Positions 42,253 to 49,360 of a DNA stretch of 59,516 bases are shown in pieces. Under the pieces are notes generated by a model. That model had not been told where the DNA came from, did not search any database, and saw nothing but the letters and a program-made list of their open reading frames with translations. Source of the DNA: Spirochaetaceae bacterium (GTDB taxonomy: Bacteria; Spirochaetota; Spirochaetia; DSM-27196; SKKC01). The translations under genes were made by a program, and so were the position numbers. Position 1 is the first letter of the stretch; every line of letters begins with the position of its first letter. Location of the stretch: contig RECN01000047.1 in the NCBI GenBank assembly GCA_007694005.1, positions 1 to 59,516 of the forward strand, read 5' to 3'.

Positions 42253-42281
42253 ATAATACGTGGCTGTGCGTGCTGCGGCAA
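42253..42281 (-). promoter_or_regulatory. putative promoter of the mla operon
   Basis: On the minus strand TTGCCG (42281-42276), 17-nt spacer, TATTAT (42258-42253). Leader about 35 nt with AGGAAG before the mlaE ATG. Confidence 0.5.
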
Positions 42282-42344
42282 CACGTAATTACTGTCCGCG
42301 ACTCCCGTGACGATGCAGGAATCCCGGACCCGAGATATGCAATC

Positions 42345-42373
42345 TTGCAATTCCTTCGTGACGCGTTTAGACT
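42345..42373 (+). promoter_or_regulatory. putative promoter of the Crp-TPR gene
   Basis: TTGCAA (42345-42350), 17-nt spacer, TAGACT (42368-42373). Leader about 25 nt with AGGAGA before the GTG at 42405. Confidence 0.45.
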
Positions 42374-42404
42374 TTCGATTGTTCGTGATAGGAGAAATCA
42401 AGAC

Positions 42405-43379
42405 GTGCCCCGAGCAATGACCTACAAACCCGGTTCCGTCATATATTTCAGGGGTGATGTCGGCGATAAAATTTATGTTCTCAAGAACGGACGCGTTATG
42501 TTGACGTCAGAGGACATTGAAACCGGCGAAGAGATTCAGGAGCGTGTCGGGGTAGGCGAGTTTTTCGGCGTGAAAAGCGCGTTCGGGAAATATCCCCGGG
42601 AGGAGAACGCTCAGGTGCTGTCGCCTAGCGACGTCATCATTTTTTCGGTTTACGAGTTTGAACAGTACGCTGCCGCCAACACCCGTGTCGTTCTCAAGAT
42701 GTTGAAAGTGTTCAGCACGCAGCTCAGGCGGATTCACACGAAGGTCACCAATCTCCTCGATCAGGCGGAACAGGTTGATCCGGAACTCGGGCTGTTTCGC
42801 ATTGGCGAGTACTATCACCGACGACGACAGTACAGCCAGGCCACGTACGCGCTTGAGCGGTATCTGGCGATATATCCAAACGGCCGAAGCTCGAAGCAGG
42901 CACGCGATCTTCTTTCAGAGGTTTCGTCCCACGCCGAGCGCTACAGCAGCGAGCAGACGACCTCGGGCGGACACGGCGAGACGGACGAACTGTCCGATCT
43001 TGGCAGGCGTTACCTGAAAGCTGTGAATCAGTACGGAAACGGCGACTTTGATGCCGCTTTCAATCTGTTTCGTGCGGTTGGACAGGAATCGGGCGAGCAT
43101 GGTGAGTACGGCCTGAAGAGTCTGTACGAAGCGGGGCGCTGCCTTCACGCACTCGGGCGACACGACGAGACCATACGACATTTCACCGCGCTGCTGCAGA
43201 AATTTCCGAAAATGGAGCAGTTACCGTGGGCTCTTTATTTTATTGGAATATCGTACAAAGAAAAGAACGAAAACGACCGCGCCTTGAGTTTCCTCCGAAA
43301 GGTACAGAGTATGGCGGGTAACGACGCGGAATTACGCAAAAAAGCTTCGAACGCGATAAACGCGCTGGAGTCGGAGTAG
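42405..43379 (+). CDS. cyclic-nucleotide-binding domain fused to TPR repeats
   Basis: 324 residues. Residues 1-120 form a cNMP-binding beta-barrel (YKPGSVIYFRGDVGDKIYVLKNGRVML, GVGEFFGVKSAFGKYPREENAQVLSPSDV). The phosphate-binding cassette keeps G and E-F-F-G but lacks the canonical R-x-A-x-V, so ligand binding is uncertain. The rest holds TPR-like repeats (GEYYHRRRQYSQATYALERYL, NGDFDAAFNLFRAV, LGRHDETIRHFTALLQKFP). There is no HTH, so it is a sensor or adaptor and not a transcription factor. GTG start with AGGAGA 9 nt upstream. A true Crp-type regulator follows 3 bp on. Confidence 0.82.
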   Translation: MPRAMTYKPGSVIYFRGDVGDKIYVLKNGRVMLTSEDIETGEEIQERVGVGEFFGVKSAFGKYPREENAQVLSPSDVIIFSVYEFEQYAAANTRVVLKMLKVFSTQLRRIHTKVTNLLDQAEQVDPELGLFRIGEYYHRRRQYSQATYALERYLAIYPNGRSSKQARDLLSEVSSHAERYSSEQTTSGGHGETDELSDLGRRYLKAVNQYGNGDFDAAFNLFRAVGQESGEHGEYGLKSLYEAGRCLHALGRHDETIRHFTALLQKFPKMEQLPWALYFIGISYKEKNENDRALSFLRKVQSMAGNDAELRKKASNAINALESE

Positions 43380-43382
43380 ATA

Positions 43383-44030
43383 ATGAACACGAATCTACCG
43401 GCATTTGAACGATTTGCAGTGTATTTCGAGCCGGGACAGATCATATTCTGTGAATACGAGCCAGGGGATTCCTTTTACCTCATTCAGGAGGGCAGGGTAC
43501 AGATCACCAAAATTATGGGGGATCTGGAAAAAACCATCGACGTGCTGAACCCGGGCGAGATTTTCGGTGAGATGGCGATACTGGAAGACTCTCCCCGTTC
43601 GGCAAGCGCCGTTTCCGTTGACCGGGTAAAGGCGCTGCATTTCAACAAGGCAAATTTTGAGATCCTCATGCAGGGGCAGCCACAGATTGCGCTGAAACTG
43701 CTCAAGCTCTTTACAAAGCGTATCTACGATCAGAGACGCCGTTTTATGATTCTGACCCTGTCTGATGTCAGCGCCAAGGTGGCAGACGTGTTTCTCATGC
43801 TCGATGAGACCGGCATGGCCACAGAGGCCGACGAAGAGCGGCGGGTCTTCCGTGTCAGCATTGACGATGTTGCGCATTGGGCCGGCATAAACACCGATCG
43901 TTGCCGGGAGGTGCTTCATCAGTTTTCGACGCAGCGGCGCGTCATCCTCGGAAAATCCAGTATTACCGTGAGTAACATCAACGAGCTGATCCGCTTTGTT
44001 TCCACGAGGCGCAAGAAAGACGGCTCATGA
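43383..44030 (+). CDS. Crp/Fnr-family transcriptional regulator
   Basis: 215 residues. The cNMP domain (about 10-115) contains FGEMAILEDSPRSASAV, which keeps the G-E and R-S of a cAMP-binding phosphate cassette. A dimer helix follows (LKLFTKRIYDQRRRFMI), then a winged HTH (about 150-210; VSIDDVAHWAGINTDRCREVLHQFSTQRRVIL). No FNR-type cysteine cluster. So a cAMP- or cGMP-responsive regulator is likely. It lies 3 bp after the Crp-TPR gene and just before the EAL gene. Confidence 0.88.
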   Translation: MNTNLPAFERFAVYFEPGQIIFCEYEPGDSFYLIQEGRVQITKIMGDLEKTIDVLNPGEIFGEMAILEDSPRSASAVSVDRVKALHFNKANFEILMQGQPQIALKLLKLFTKRIYDQRRRFMILTLSDVSAKVADVFLMLDETGMATEADEERRVFRVSIDDVAHWAGINTDRCREVLHQFSTQRRVILGKSSITVSNINELIRFVSTRRKKDGS

Positions 44031-44052
44031 CCTGATCTTGCCGCAGTCTGTA

Positions 44053-44080
44053 TTGACAACGCCGGGTAAGCGCGTAGGCT
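44053..44080 (+). promoter_or_regulatory. putative promoter of the EAL gene, 6 nt before its GTG
   Basis: TTGACA (44053-44058, perfect), 16-nt spacer, TAGGCT (44075-44080, 3/6), then 6 nt to GTG 44087. Same layout as at the PBP and apt genes. Confidence 0.4.
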
Positions 44081-44086
44081 TAACGT

Positions 44087-45997
44087 GTGAGTATCATCGA
44101 CAGTATAGGGACGGCGTGCAGACGGTTGCCCGCGTGCCTTTTTTCGACTCATCGTGATTCCGAGCTGGCTCCCGTACAGGTGCGTGTAACGCTCATAGCC
44201 TTGTACAGCATCGTCATCGTCAGTCTGCTTGCCGCTCCCTACAACATCGTAATGGACCTGCGCGAGGAAGAGTTTTTTCTCGCGTTCACACAGATTCTGT
44301 ATCTCGGTATTCTGATTTCGGGCCTGATCTCGTTCTGGTACAGCGGGCAGGTCAGAGCGATACGCTCATCATTCACCGTCGCTGTGTTCATTCTGATCGC
44401 CGGAATTGGCGTCGGTGGCGGTGGGGTGCGGGGACTTGGTTTCCTGTACATCATTGGCAGTTATGGTGTGCTGTTCCTCATACTCGGCCGTCTCGGGGCC
44501 ATGATCGTGCCCGCCCTGGTGTTTCTCGCTGCTCTGCTGAACGTCGTGTTCGCCAACTACGGACCGCTTTCCTATCTGAACGATCCGGAGTTTGCCCTCC
44601 GGTATCTGATCATAATCGGGGCCTCTTCATCGCTCGGTGTTGCGACAGCGCATTATCAGCACCAGATCTTTCGCTTTTTTTATCATCTTGCGTATACGGA
44701 TGAAACGACCGGGCTTGCAAACCGCAGTCGCTTTGAAGCGCGCCTCGAACGTGAGATTCTGAAGCAGCATCGCCTTGAGTTTCCCGGATTCAGCCTGGTC
44801 GGGCTTAAGCTGCTCGACTTCGCCCGTATCAATACCTTCCACGGCTCTGAGTACGGCGATGCGCTGTTGTCGGAGCTGGCGTACCGCATTCAGACCCTTT
44901 GCGGGAGTCACGGTGTGCCTTCCCGTTACAGCGGGACCGTCTTTCTCTGTCTTGTTCCGTGGACCGAGCCGTATGAGCTTGAGGATTTCGGTCGGAAACT
45001 CGTCGAGTCCGTACAGCGCACCTTTTCGAGGGGCACGCAGTCTGTCAGCGTCCAGGCACTCGCATCAGTGACCATCTATCCCAAGGATGGAGAATCGGGC
45101 GCCAAGCTGATCGCGAATCTCATGGGCAGCTTTGTACATCTGAGAGATTATCCCGGTTTCGTAGCGTTTTTTGACGAAAACCTGTATCGACTTGAGGCTC
45201 ATCGCTATGCAGTCGTTCAGCAGCTACGCGGCGCGATAGAGAACCAGGAGCTGACGCTCCGGTTTCAGCCGAAACTGCTCGTTGAGGACGGCAGCTGTCG
45301 GGGGGCAGAGGTGCTCCTGAGGTGGAAAAACTCAATACTCGGAGACATTGGGCCCGATGTGTTTATACCTCTCGCCGAACAGGCAGGTTTCATAAACGAC
45401 ATTACGCGCTGGGTGATCCGCACCGCCGTGAATGCGGTCGAGCGCGTGTATCGTGAGCTCACGGCGGATGTCCTCGGCCATGGCTTTGTTCACGCCATCA
45501 ATCTTTCGCCACTTGATCTTGGGGATCCGGATTTTCCCGACTTCATTGCCGGTATTCTCGAAAACACCGATCTTCCGGCCGGAGCCCTGGAGTTCGAAAT
45601 AACCGAAGGCGTGATGATGGACGATAATCCTGCGATTCAACGTTCGCTCGAGTGCATTCGGGAAAACAGGTTCCGGCTGGCGATCGATGACTTCGGAACG
45701 GGTTACTCGAGTCTGAGTTATTTACACCGGCTGCGAATTCAGAACCTGAAGATCGACAAGAGCTTTGTCGCCGGTCTCTCCGAAGAGAACCCGGATTCAC
45801 CGGTGATTGATGCCATGCTTGCAATGGCTCGTTCCCTGAATGTAGAAACGACAGCCGAAGGAATAGAGACCGAGTTTCAGCAGGACTATCTGAACGAGCG
45901 GGGGTGTACCTTCGGTCAGGGCTGGCTGTACGCGAAACCGCTCGATACCGAAGCGTATATCGTCTGGTTGAAAGAAAAAGCCAGAAGTGGGAATTGA
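44087..45997 (+). CDS. membrane GGDEF/EAL protein, probable cyclic-di-GMP phosphodiesterase
   Basis: 636 residues: six or so TM helices (about 30-200, in a 7TM/MASE-like sensor), a degenerate GGDEF domain (about 205-365; TDETTGLANRSRFEARL is normal but the active loop reads RYSGTVF instead of GGDEF), and an EAL domain (about 375-625). The EAL motif reads EVL (GAEVLLRW) with the key Glu kept. DDFGTGYSSLSYL, KIDKSFV and TAEGIET are intact, so hydrolysis of c-di-GMP is plausible while synthesis is not. GTG start without a good SD. Its last 19 bases lie opposite the 3' end of the tRNA-Thr gene. Confidence 0.9.
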   Translation: MSIIDSIGTACRRLPACLFSTHRDSELAPVQVRVTLIALYSIVIVSLLAAPYNIVMDLREEEFFLAFTQILYLGILISGLISFWYSGQVRAIRSSFTVAVFILIAGIGVGGGGVRGLGFLYIIGSYGVLFLILGRLGAMIVPALVFLAALLNVVFANYGPLSYLNDPEFALRYLIIIGASSSLGVATAHYQHQIFRFFYHLAYTDETTGLANRSRFEARLEREILKQHRLEFPGFSLVGLKLLDFARINTFHGSEYGDALLSELAYRIQTLCGSHGVPSRYSGTVFLCLVPWTEPYELEDFGRKLVESVQRTFSRGTQSVSVQALASVTIYPKDGESGAKLIANLMGSFVHLRDYPGFVAFFDENLYRLEAHRYAVVQQLRGAIENQELTLRFQPKLLVEDGSCRGAEVLLRWKNSILGDIGPDVFIPLAEQAGFINDITRWVIRTAVNAVERVYRELTADVLGHGFVHAINLSPLDLGDPDFPDFIAGILENTDLPAGALEFEITEGVMMDDNPAIQRSLECIRENRFRLAIDDFGTGYSSLSYLHRLRIQNLKIDKSFVAGLSEENPDSPVIDAMLAMARSLNVETTAEGIETEFQQDYLNERGCTFGQGWLYAKPLDTEAYIVWLKEKARSGN

Positions 45998-46050
45998 ACC
46001 CACGACCTGCTCATTACGAGTGAGCTGCTCTACCGCTGAGCTATCCTGGC
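45979..46050 (-). tRNA. tRNA-Thr (anticodon CGU)
   Basis: On the minus strand: acceptor GCCAGGA / TTCTGGC with one G-U pair, D-arm GCTC-AGCGGTA-GAGC, anticodon stem GCTCA/TGAGC with loop CTCGTAA (anticodon CGT), T-arm GTGGG-TTCAATT-CCCAC. CCA is not encoded. It overlaps the convergent EAL gene by 19 bp. Confidence 0.93.
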
Positions 46051-46131
46051 CTCTAGACCGGCATTCCTGCCGTCGGCCGCTAATGTAGATCAAAGACGCG
46101 GTGAAGTTCAAGCGACTACAGCTGTACTCAT

Positions 46132-46158
46132 CAAGATACCGCTCGAAGAATCCGATAA
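46132..46158 (+). promoter_or_regulatory. putative sigma28 (FliA) promoter of the flgF-flgG-flgJ genes
   Basis: -10 element TCCGATAA (46151-46158), 7 of 8 with the FliA consensus GCCGATAA. A 15-nt spacer separates it from CAAG (46132-46135), a weaker match to TAAA. Start near 46165, just before the GAGGAG SD (46171-46176) of flgF. Confidence 0.5.
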
Positions 46159-46184
46159 GAGTAGCAGGAAGAGGAGAGATTATA

Positions 46185-47054
46185 GTGATCAGAGGATGGT
46201 ATACCGGCGCGAGCGGGATGCAGGCTCAACAGCGGCGTCTTGATACGGTCGCAAATAATCTCGCGAACGTGAATACGGCCGGTTTCAAACGGGATACCAA
46301 CGTTCATAAGGCCTTCCCTGAGCTGCTCATCCGCCGCCACAACGATAACGGCGTTCGAACGCTGCCGCTTTCGGGACTCGATCCCGTTCTCGGTTCATTC
46401 GATACTGCGCCGGTCGTCGGCCGGCTCGGTTCCGGGGTGGAAACGAACGAGATATATACGATTTTCGAGCAGGGAGCACTTCGAGAGACTTCGAATCCCT
46501 TCGATCTGGCGCTCGACGGTGACGGCTTTTTCCTCGTCGACACCCCTCGTGGTGAACGAATGACGCGGAACGGCAGTTTTCAGCTTGGTCCCGAGGGCAT
46601 TCTCGTTACCAACGAAGGATTTCCGGTGCTCGGGGAGAACGGGTACATCTTCATTCGGGAGAATAACTTCTACGTAGATGAAGATGGCCGCGTGTTCGAG
46701 AATCCCGAATTTGCGGATGATCCCGATCGCCTCATTTCCATGCGCGAAAATCAGTGGACGGACGCAGAGGAAGTTGACCGCCTGCAGCTGGTTTCGGTTC
46801 GGCGGGTGAGATACCTCGAAAAGCAGGGTGGCAGCCTCTGGAATACCACCTGGGAGAGCGGCGACACGCAGATCCTCCCGACGGGAAGTCGTCCGGGTGT
46901 TCTTCAGGGTTTTGTAGAAACGTCCAACGTCAATCCCGTATCGGAAATGGTGCAGATGATAGAAGTCAACCGGGCCTACGAGGCAAACCAGAAAGTCATT
47001 CAGACACACGACGAAGCGACACAGCAGCTCCTGAACACCGTGCTGCGCGTGTAA
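46185..47054 (+). CDS. flgF: flagellar rod protein FlgF (FlhO in Borrelia)
   Basis: Proximal rod component of the periplasmic flagellum. 289 residues. The N-terminus (RGWYTGASGMQAQQRRLDTVANNLANVNTAGFKRD) and C-terminus (LQGFVETSNVNPVSEMVQMIEVNRAYEANQKVIQTHDE) carry the conserved rod/hook heptad regions that form the coiled-coil core. The middle contains the FlgF/FlgG beta domain (DGDGFFLVDTPRGERMTRNGSF). GTG start with GAGGAGAG about 8 nt upstream. flgG follows 29 bp on. Confidence 0.92.
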   Translation: MIRGWYTGASGMQAQQRRLDTVANNLANVNTAGFKRDTNVHKAFPELLIRRHNDNGVRTLPLSGLDPVLGSFDTAPVVGRLGSGVETNEIYTIFEQGALRETSNPFDLALDGDGFFLVDTPRGERMTRNGSFQLGPEGILVTNEGFPVLGENGYIFIRENNFYVDEDGRVFENPEFADDPDRLISMRENQWTDAEEVDRLQLVSVRRVRYLEKQGGSLWNTTWESGDTQILPTGSRPGVLQGFVETSNVNPVSEMVQMIEVNRAYEANQKVIQTHDEATQQLLNTVLRV

Positions 47055-47083
47055 CATAACAGGCTACAGGAGATTCGAGTAAC

Positions 47084-47878
47084 ATGGTACGCAGTTTATA
47101 CACCGCAGCAAGCGGCATGAACGCTCAGCAGTTCAACATAGACACAATCTCGAACAACCTCTCGAATGTGAATACCTTCGGGTTCAAACGTAATCGGGCG
47201 GATTTCCAGGATCTGATATATCAGACCATACGCATGGCCGGAACGCCCGCGACCGAGGTGACTCTGGTGCCGGTCGGCGAGCAGGTCGGTCACGGTACTC
47301 GAGTATCGAGCACCCAGAAAATCTTTCAGCAGGGCTCACCTCGTGAGACCGGGGTTCCGACAGATTTTGCTATAGAGGGCGACGGGTTTTTTCGTGTCCT
47401 CGATTTTGACGGTGATTACTCCTACACCCGCGACGGCAGCTTCAAGATCGACTCGAACGGTCAGTTAGTCACGGCTGCGGGCTATCGCGTTGTTCCCGAG
47501 ATCATCATGCCTGAAGGTTTCATACAGGACAGTGTTAACGTAACACAGGAAGGACGTGTCTTCGTCGCGGTTCCTGAGCTCGACGACCCCATTGAGGTCG
47601 GTCAGCTGGAACTGTACAGATTCGTGAATCCAGCCGGTCTGAGCGCAGTCGGGGGAAACCTCTTTCGCCCGGGTGCGGCAAGCGGTGATGCCATTGCCGG
47701 GCTTCCCGGCTTCGACGGAATGGGGCGGATCCTTCATCGCTTTATCGAGAACTCCAACGTGTCGGTTGTCGACGAAATGGTCAACATGATTGTCGCACAG
47801 CGGGCATACGAAATGAACTCCCGTGCCATACAGACGAGCGATGACATGCTCGGTATCGCAAACGCACTCAAGCGATAG
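47084..47878 (+). CDS. flgG: flagellar distal rod protein FlgG
   Basis: 264 residues, standard FlgG length (260 in Salmonella). N-terminal VRSLYTAASGMNAQQFNIDTISNNLSNVNTFGFKR, middle GDGFFRVLDFDGDYSYTRDGSF, and C-terminal IENSNVSVVDEMVNMIVAQRAYEMNSRAIQTSDDM are all family hallmarks. ATG start. It lies between flgF and the rod-binding FlgJ homologue, the usual spirochaete order. Confidence 0.96.
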   Translation: MVRSLYTAASGMNAQQFNIDTISNNLSNVNTFGFKRNRADFQDLIYQTIRMAGTPATEVTLVPVGEQVGHGTRVSSTQKIFQQGSPRETGVPTDFAIEGDGFFRVLDFDGDYSYTRDGSFKIDSNGQLVTAAGYRVVPEIIMPEGFIQDSVNVTQEGRVFVAVPELDDPIEVGQLELYRFVNPAGLSAVGGNLFRPGAASGDAIAGLPGFDGMGRILHRFIENSNVSVVDEMVNMIVAQRAYEMNSRAIQTSDDMLGIANALKR

Positions 47879-47901
47879 AACCGTAAAAGGATTGGGACGA
47901 A

Positions 47902-48270
47902 ATGACAGGAATTGAAGCAGTACTTGCACGAACGAGAGCGTCGGGTTCGACAGCTCCCCAGGTACCGGGGTCGGGTGGTGCGGATGAACTTCGGCAGGTT
48001 GCGCAGGAGTTCGAGGCTCTCTTTATCAAGCAGATGCTCGACACCATGCGTTCTACGATCGACCGATCGGATTCTCTGCTGCACGGCGGAAAGGCGGAGG
48101 AAATTTTTGAAGATATGCTCTTTGAAGAGTATTCTGTCCTCATGTCTCGAACCCGCAGTTTTGGTCTTTCCGACATGATCTACGAGCAGCTCAGCGAAAG
48201 TACCGGGCCAACTGCGGCCGATCTGTCCCGCGCACGCGCATACGACCAGCAAATTCCATCCATAGACTGA
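47902..48270 (+). CDS. flgJ: FlgJ-type rod-binding protein without muramidase domain
   Basis: 122 residues, equal to the N-terminal half of enteric FlgJ, which caps the growing rod. The core is LRQVAQEFEALFIKQMLDTMRSTI ... YSVLMSRTRSFGLSDMIYEQL. The glucosaminidase half is absent, which is common in spirochaetes and alphaproteobacteria, so this is not a truncation. A separate wall hydrolase must open the peptidoglycan for the rod. ATG start 23 bp after flgG. Last of the three rod genes. Confidence 0.88.
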   Translation: MTGIEAVLARTRASGSTAPQVPGSGGADELRQVAQEFEALFIKQMLDTMRSTIDRSDSLLHGGKAEEIFEDMLFEEYSVLMSRTRSFGLSDMIYEQLSESTGPTAADLSRARAYDQQIPSID

Positions 48271-48290
48271 CCAATAGTCCACTAATGTGC

Positions 48291-48328
48291 ACGCGTATAC
48301 CTCAATACACGTATCAAAATGTATACAC
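48291..48328. promoter_or_regulatory. cluster of GTAT(A)C palindromes, candidate enhancer sites for a sigma54 activator
   Basis: GTATAC at 48295-48300, a partial copy (CGTATC) at 48310-48315 and TGTATACA at 48320-48327, set in an AT-rich stretch about 120-150 bp upstream of the predicted sigma54 start. That is the usual distance for activator sites. Further down, CTTATAA (48352-48358) and TTATAAG (48381-48387) form an inverted repeat. Confidence 0.35.
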
Positions 48329-48419
48329 TTGTAGCGGCATAGTGATTGCGACTTATAACGATACTATATAACTCTCTGCATTATAAGTAATTAAAAATAC
48401 AACAAGCCTTTCCGGTCAC

Positions 48420-48436
48420 TTGGCATGACGATTGCA
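48420..48436 (+). promoter_or_regulatory. sigma54 (RpoN) -24/-12 promoter of the sigma-factor gene
   Basis: The 17 bases TTGGCATGACGATTGCA match the consensus YTGGCACGrNNNTTGCW at every defined position but one (T for C in GCAC). The GG (48422) and GC (48434) are exactly 12 bp apart. Start of transcription is expected near 48447, directly before the SD AGGAG (48448-48452) and ATG 48461. No convincing sigma70 promoter is seen in the gap. Confidence 0.72.
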
Positions 48437-48460
48437 TTCATTCAAGCAGGAGAATGCATC

Positions 48461-49306
48461 ATGAACACGAAGCAGAAAACTGTCCGCTCCCAGGAAAACT
48501 CCGTACAGGCCTACTTTGATCAGATCAAGGATACGCCTCTGCTCACGTCTGAAGAAGAAGTTGAACTCTCCAAGCGTATCACGTGGGGAGACGAAAAAGC
48601 CAAGCAGAAACTTATAGAATCCAATCTTCGCCTGGTCGTAAAGATCGCGCGCTCGTATGTGACACAGGACGTTGCCTTTCTCGATCTCATTCAGGAAGGG
48701 AATCTCGGACTTCTGCGCGCCGCAGCAAAGTTTGACCACCGGAAGAATGTCCGCTTTTCGACCTATGCCTCGTTCTGGATCAAGCAGGCCATCACGCGGG
48801 CAATGTCAAACAAGCGACGCCCGATACGGTTACCTCACCGGAAAGAAGACGCGCTGAAGCGTATACAGCGCAGCTACAATACCCTGAGCCAGAAGTACAT
48901 GCGAACACCGTCGACCGACGAGATCGCGACAGAGCTGCGCATGAGTCGTGAGGATGTCGTAGAGATCCTCGGATATTCATCCGGTGTGGCGAGTCTCGAC
49001 ACCGAAATTAACGAAGACTCCGGCACGCTCTACGACGTGTGCGAGGATACCAGTTATGCGCCGGATCAGGACGTAATGAGTGGTGTCGTTCGAGACGAAA
49101 CCCGACGGGTGCTGCATCGACTAATGGAGCGCGAGAGGCAGATTCTCATGTACCGATTCGCCATCGGTGGCGGGCCGCGGTATACCCTGAAGAGAATCAG
49201 CGACGAAATGGGAATCTCACCGGAAACGGTTCGTCAGATAGAGATGCGCGCGCTTCGAAAACTTAAAGAGTACGCCGGGGAGCTTCGTGAGCTTGTGACC
49301 GACTGA
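48461..49306 (+). CDS. sigma70-family RNA polymerase sigma factor (RpoD/RpoS-like, no region 1.1)
   Basis: 281 residues: region 1.2 (NSVQAYFDQIKDTPLLTSEEEVELSKRI), region 2 with core binding and -10 recognition (LRLVVKIARSY, FLDLIQEGNLGLLRAAAKFD, FSTYASFWIKQAITRAM), region 3 (about 135-200) and region 4 HTH (TLKRISDEMGISPETVRQIEMRALRKLKEY). Length and lack of region 1.1 place it in the alternative group 2 (RpoS-like) and not as the housekeeping factor. ATG at 48461 with AGGAG 8 nt upstream. It directly follows the flagellar rod genes but has its own sigma54-type promoter. Which regulon it serves cannot be read from here. Confidence 0.92.
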   Translation: MNTKQKTVRSQENSVQAYFDQIKDTPLLTSEEEVELSKRITWGDEKAKQKLIESNLRLVVKIARSYVTQDVAFLDLIQEGNLGLLRAAAKFDHRKNVRFSTYASFWIKQAITRAMSNKRRPIRLPHRKEDALKRIQRSYNTLSQKYMRTPSTDEIATELRMSREDVVEILGYSSGVASLDTEINEDSGTLYDVCEDTSYAPDQDVMSGVVRDETRRVLHRLMERERQILMYRFAIGGGPRYTLKRISDEMGISPETVRQIEMRALRKLKEYAGELRELVTD

Positions 49307-49360
49307 CCTCTTGCATTGCTGTCTTTATTGTATCACGCTACCACCCGATAGAGCGTGTAT

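Noticed and set aside
47902-48270. flgJ as a truncated gene or pseudogene
   Set aside because: The rod-binding half is complete and well conserved. Many spirochaetes have only this half, so it is a normal short form.
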